The notes under the pieces are model-generated. The model was given only the letters and a program-made list of their open reading frames with translations, was not told the DNA's origin and ran no database searches. Below, piece by piece: positions 6,168-8,240 of a DNA stretch of 8,240 nt; within the stretch, counting starts at the first letter, position 1, and the number at the start of each line of letters is the position of its first letter. The position numbers were made by a program, and so were the translations under genes. Source of the stretch: Chloroflexota bacterium (GTDB lineage Bacteria > Chloroflexota > Dehalococcoidia > SZUA-161 > SpSt-899); contig JABHWQ010000506.1 of assembly GCA_018657655.1 (NCBI GenBank), positions 1-8,240 on the forward strand, in the 5' to 3' direction.

Positions 6168-6193
6168 CAGCTACGTATGAACTATGCTATAAT
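6164..6193 (+). promoter_or_regulatory. Extended -10 promoter for the M50 protease-tyrA-aroA unit
   Basis: A perfect TATAAT (6188-6193) is preceded by TGC (6185-6187), an extended -10. A 4-of-6 -35 match, TCAACA (6164-6169), lies 18 bp upstream and overlaps the -35 of the divergent DUF368 promoter. The start should be near 6200, leaving a leader of about 10 nt before the ATG at 6210 with no clear Shine-Dalgarno sequence. Confidence 0.65.
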
Positions 6194-6209
6194 ACTCTGC
6201 GAGTAAAGA

Positions 6210-6902
6210 ATGTTAATCATATTTCTGTTTTATCGGGAAACATTGATAGATGATCCTTTGGGATTTATGGCAACTCTCATCCCAATGTACTTGTTTTTCC
6301 TTCTTCTATTGATTCCAATGATGGTTTTTCACGAAATCAGCCATGGCATGGTGGCGCTCAAACTTGGTGATGATACTGCAAAAATGATGGGTAGGTTATC
6401 ATGGAATCCCTTGGTTCATCTTGATCGCGCAGGTACTCTGATGTTCCTAATCGTAGGGATTGGAAGGGCTAAACCTGTTCCTATCAATCCTTATTGTCTT
6501 AATATGGACCCTCGAAAGGGAATGGCTATCGTGGCAGCTGCGGGTCCGCTTTCGAATTTTCTTGTAGCTATACTTTGTGCTGCATTGTTCAGATTGGACA
6601 TTTTATCACTTCCGTCAACAACTCAGGCACAATTTGCGGATTTGCCCGCAGATGTGATTTTAACAGTCTTGCGAATCAATGTGTTATTGGCCGTATTTAA
6701 CATGTTTCCTGTGCCACCATTCGATGGTTTCAGGATAGCAGTTGGTATGTTACCCGATGAGCAAGCTAGATCTCTTGCCAGTATTGAACGATATGCACCC
6801 CAGATCATAATGATTTTCTTCATTGCAGTTTTATTCACAGGGTTCCTTTGGACCTTGTTGGATTTTGTCACTAACGCTTTTTTAGGACAGAACTACTTCT
6901 GA
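6210..6902 (+). CDS. M50 (site-2-type) membrane metalloprotease
   Basis: This 230-residue membrane protein is a zinc protease of peptidase family M50, which cuts substrates within or next to the membrane. The zinc site is complete: HEISH at 41-45 (HExxH, with His41, Glu42 and His45), inside the hydrophobic segment that starts at MYLFFLLLL, and the third ligand Asp172 in NMFPVPPFDG (164-173). Other family marks are GRLSWNPLVHLDRAGTL (61-77), KPVPINPY (88-95) and AAAGPLSNFLVA (109-120). The C-terminal half has two more membrane segments, including QIIMIFFIAVLFTGFLWTLL. There is no PDZ domain, so this is the short M50 type of unknown substrate, not RseP. The start is the ATG with the extended -10 promoter just upstream. 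The stop lies 5 nt before the tyrA start, so the two are very likely co-transcribed and translationally coupled. Confidence 0.92.
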   Translation: MLIIFLFYRETLIDDPLGFMATLIPMYLFFLLLLIPMMVFHEISHGMVALKLGDDTAKMMGRLSWNPLVHLDRAGTLMFLIVGIGRAKPVPINPYCLNMDPRKGMAIVAAAGPLSNFLVAILCAALFRLDILSLPSTTQAQFADLPADVILTVLRINVLLAVFNMFPVPPFDGFRIAVGMLPDEQARSLASIERYAPQIIMIFFIAVLFTGFLWTLLDFVTNAFLGQNYF

Positions 6903-6907
6903 TAGCC

Positions 6908-7792
6908 ATGACCAGAATCGCAATCATTGGGTTGGGCCTTATCGGCGGATCTTTGGGTTTGGCACTGAAGAAAGCCAAAGGCGATGAAGTTGATATCGTT
7001 GGCTTTGCCAGGCGCCCTGAAATAGCCGCTGAGGCTATCAAACGTGGGGCTGTTACCAGAACTGAGCCGGAGATGGGAAGTGCGGTAGCAGGCGTGAATA
7101 TTGTTGTTATTGCTACTCCCCTGGTGCCTATTAAGGACATCCTTCCCCAAATAGCTGAACGCCTTTCACCCGGCACAATAGTGACCGATGTTGGCAGTAC
7201 CAAAGCACAGGTGATTGCCTGGGCTGCCGAATATCTACCATCAAATGTTGACTTTGTTGGCGGCCATCCCATGACGGGAAAAGAGACATCCGGTTTGGCT
7301 GATGCTGAGGCGGGGCTCTTTGAGAATTGCGTGTATTGCCTTTCTCCTTCCCGGGATGCGGATGGGGAAGCCATAAAGACGATGGAAGAAATGGCGCGAT
7401 GGGTGGGAGCTACTCCCCTTTTAATCGATGCCGAGAAACATGATGCGCTGGTAGCCGGGATAAGCCATCTTCCTCTCTTGCTTTCTTCGTCGCTAGTATC
7501 AGCACTTGCCAAAAGCGATCTGTGGCCTGAGATGTCCAAACTTGCGGCTACAGGCTTCCTCGATATGACCCGTTTAGCTGGAGGAGATACCGAATTGTAC
7601 CGTGGAATATGTGCAACCAACCAGAAAGCTATTCTCGATTGGATCGATCGTTACATCGATACCCTGAATGAATACCGCGAATTGGTTTTGCAAGATGAAA
7701 AAGGGCTTCAAAGTATCTTGCAAGATGCTCGGGAAATAAGGCAAGAATGGTTCGAAAAAGAGGGCCGAAGATTCCGTAAACAAGGGGATTAA
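6908..7792 (+). CDS. tyrA: Prephenate/arogenate dehydrogenase (TyrA)
   Basis: TyrA carries out the oxidative decarboxylation of prephenate to 4-hydroxyphenylpyruvate, or of arogenate to tyrosine, in tyrosine synthesis. The protein has 294 residues and is a single-function TyrA with no chorismate mutase or C-terminal ACT domain. The N-terminal Rossmann domain has GLGLIGGSLG (8-17). After strand 2 comes GFARRPE (32-38), with Arg at the place where NAD-using enzymes usually have Asp, so NADP is more likely. Then come ATPL (69-72), TDVGSTKA (93-100), the substrate motif HPMTGKETSG (120-129), ISHLPLLLSSSLV (185-197) and TGFLDMTRLAGGDTELYR (215-232). No Shine-Dalgarno sequence lies directly before the ATG, which is 5 nt after the protease stop and likely relies on coupling. 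aroA starts 3 nt after its stop. Whether the substrate is prephenate or arogenate cannot be told from sequence. Confidence 0.94.
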   Translation: MTRIAIIGLGLIGGSLGLALKKAKGDEVDIVGFARRPEIAAEAIKRGAVTRTEPEMGSAVAGVNIVVIATPLVPIKDILPQIAERLSPGTIVTDVGSTKAQVIAWAAEYLPSNVDFVGGHPMTGKETSGLADAEAGLFENCVYCLSPSRDADGEAIKTMEEMARWVGATPLLIDAEKHDALVAGISHLPLLLSSSLVSALAKSDLWPEMSKLAATGFLDMTRLAGGDTELYRGICATNQKAILDWIDRYIDTLNEYRELVLQDEKGLQSILQDAREIRQEWFEKEGRRFRKQGD

Positions 7793-7795
7793 CGG

Positions 7796-8240
7796 GTGAA
7801 GCAAACAGTTCGAAAACCACACTTGCTAAAAGGTGAAATTACTCCGCCGGCTGATAAATCGATATCCCATCGGTCGCTCCTTCTAAATAGTATCGCCTCA
7901 GGTAAAGCCCGAGTGACCAATTTCCTCTCTGCTGCTGATTGTCTTTCGACTCTGTCATGTTTGACAAGTTTGGGCGTAAAAATAGATCTCAAGGGCAGTG
8001 AAGTTACCATAATGGGTTCGGGCAACAGATGGTTCAATGAACCTAATGGCGTGCTGGATGCTGGAAACAGCGGCACGACAATGAGGCTCTTGACCGGGCT
8101 TTTGGCAGCGCAACCGTTCACTTCAACTATCACTGGCGATGAATCACTAAGGTCTCGACCCATGGGGCGGATAATCGAACCACTGAGATTGATGGGAGCC
8201 CGAATCGAGGGGAGCGAGAACAGTGCAAAAGCTCCTCTGA
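7796..8240 (+). CDS. aroA: EPSP synthase (3-phosphoshikimate 1-carboxyvinyltransferase), N-terminal part
   Basis: The gene runs off the right edge; 148 residues are visible. AroA joins phosphoenolpyruvate to shikimate-3-phosphate to make EPSP, the step before chorismate. The start is GTG at 7796 with AAGGGG 8 nt upstream (7782-7787), inside the end of tyrA and 3 nt after its stop. Clear family marks are the shikimate-phosphate motif DKSISHRSLLL (20-30, matching E. coli Lys22, Ser23 and Arg27), LDAGNSGTTMRLLTGLL (87-103, with Gly93 and Arg97 for Gly96 and Arg100) and GDESLRSRPMGRIIEPLRL (114-132, with Arg121 for Arg124). The active-site residues in the visible part are intact. A RPMGR-type second motif is more common in class II enzymes, but the class cannot be set from this fragment. 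With tyrA it probably opens a longer aromatic amino acid gene cluster beyond the window. Confidence 0.95.
   Translation, partial: MKQTVRKPHLLKGEITPPADKSISHRSLLLNSIASGKARVTNFLSAADCLSTLSCLTSLGVKIDLKGSEVTIMGSGNRWFNEPNGVLDAGNSGTTMRLLTGLLAAQPFTSTITGDESLRSRPMGRIIEPLRLMGARIEGSENSAKAPL

Noticed and set aside
6871..7620. A 249-codon open frame on the minus strand across tyrA
   Set aside because: It is antisense to a clear TyrA with all motifs, is rich in Ser/Pro/Ala/Ile as reverse-complement frames usually are, and matches no family.
7789..8163. A 124-codon open frame on the minus strand over the start of aroA
   Set aside because: The plus strand here codes for a clear EPSP synthase N-terminus with its own Shine-Dalgarno sequence.
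7796..8240. AroA as a glyphosate-insensitive enzyme
   Set aside because: The residue matching E. coli Gly96 is still Gly, and the rest of the protein is outside the window, so tolerance cannot be inferred.
1..8240. CRISPR array, IS element, toxin-antitoxin pair or defence system
   Set aside because: No regularly spaced repeats, transposase, terminal inverted repeats or nuclease-type genes were seen on either strand; all sizeable frames are explained by housekeeping or envelope genes.

Overview
The window looks like ordinary chromosome from a mid-GC, anaerobe-type bacterium. The best guess is Chloroflexota, possibly Dehalococcoidia. Support: a surface protein that ends in a Pro/Asp-rich linker and a C-terminal membrane anchor; a DUF6391-like HALEHAT protein; a DUF368 transporter; and a TyrA-AroA pair starting an aromatic amino acid cluster. 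Most gene starts have AGGAGG-type ribosome binding sites. The taxonomic call is inference; no rRNA or tRNA is present.

Layout. (1) 1-343, plus strand: the C-terminal end of a cell-surface protein, closed by a strong terminator at 371-407 that can work in both directions. (2) 454-3698, minus strand: a proline-synthesis unit read in the order proB, a small PH-domain protein, proA, then a small acidic protein of unknown function. The extended -10 promoter for proB lies at 3720-3728. (3) 3777-4154, minus strand: a small flavin split-barrel protein with a good sigma70-type promoter and a leader of about 140 nt that could fold and hide its ribosome binding site. (4) 4382-4933 and 5089-6054, minus strand: a DUF6391-like membrane protein downstream of a DUF368 (PopT-type polyprenyl-phosphate) transporter. 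(5) 6058-6209: a divergent promoter region whose two -35 elements overlap. (6) 6210-8240, plus strand: an M50 site-2-type membrane protease, tyrA and the start of aroA, packed with gaps of 3-5 nt.

How the genes fit together. ProB and ProA make glutamate semialdehyde, the proline precursor; no proC is present. TyrA and AroA belong to tyrosine and chorismate synthesis. DUF368, DUF6391, the M50 protease and the surface protein are envelope functions.

I found no mobile element, CRISPR array, tRNA, rRNA or clearly new multi-gene system. The most interesting signals are regulatory: the foldable leader before the flavin protein, a near-identical 14-nt promoter sequence at two loci, and two extended -10 promoters with very short leaders lacking a Shine-Dalgarno sequence. 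The PH-domain gene placed between proB and proA is the main gene-order oddity.
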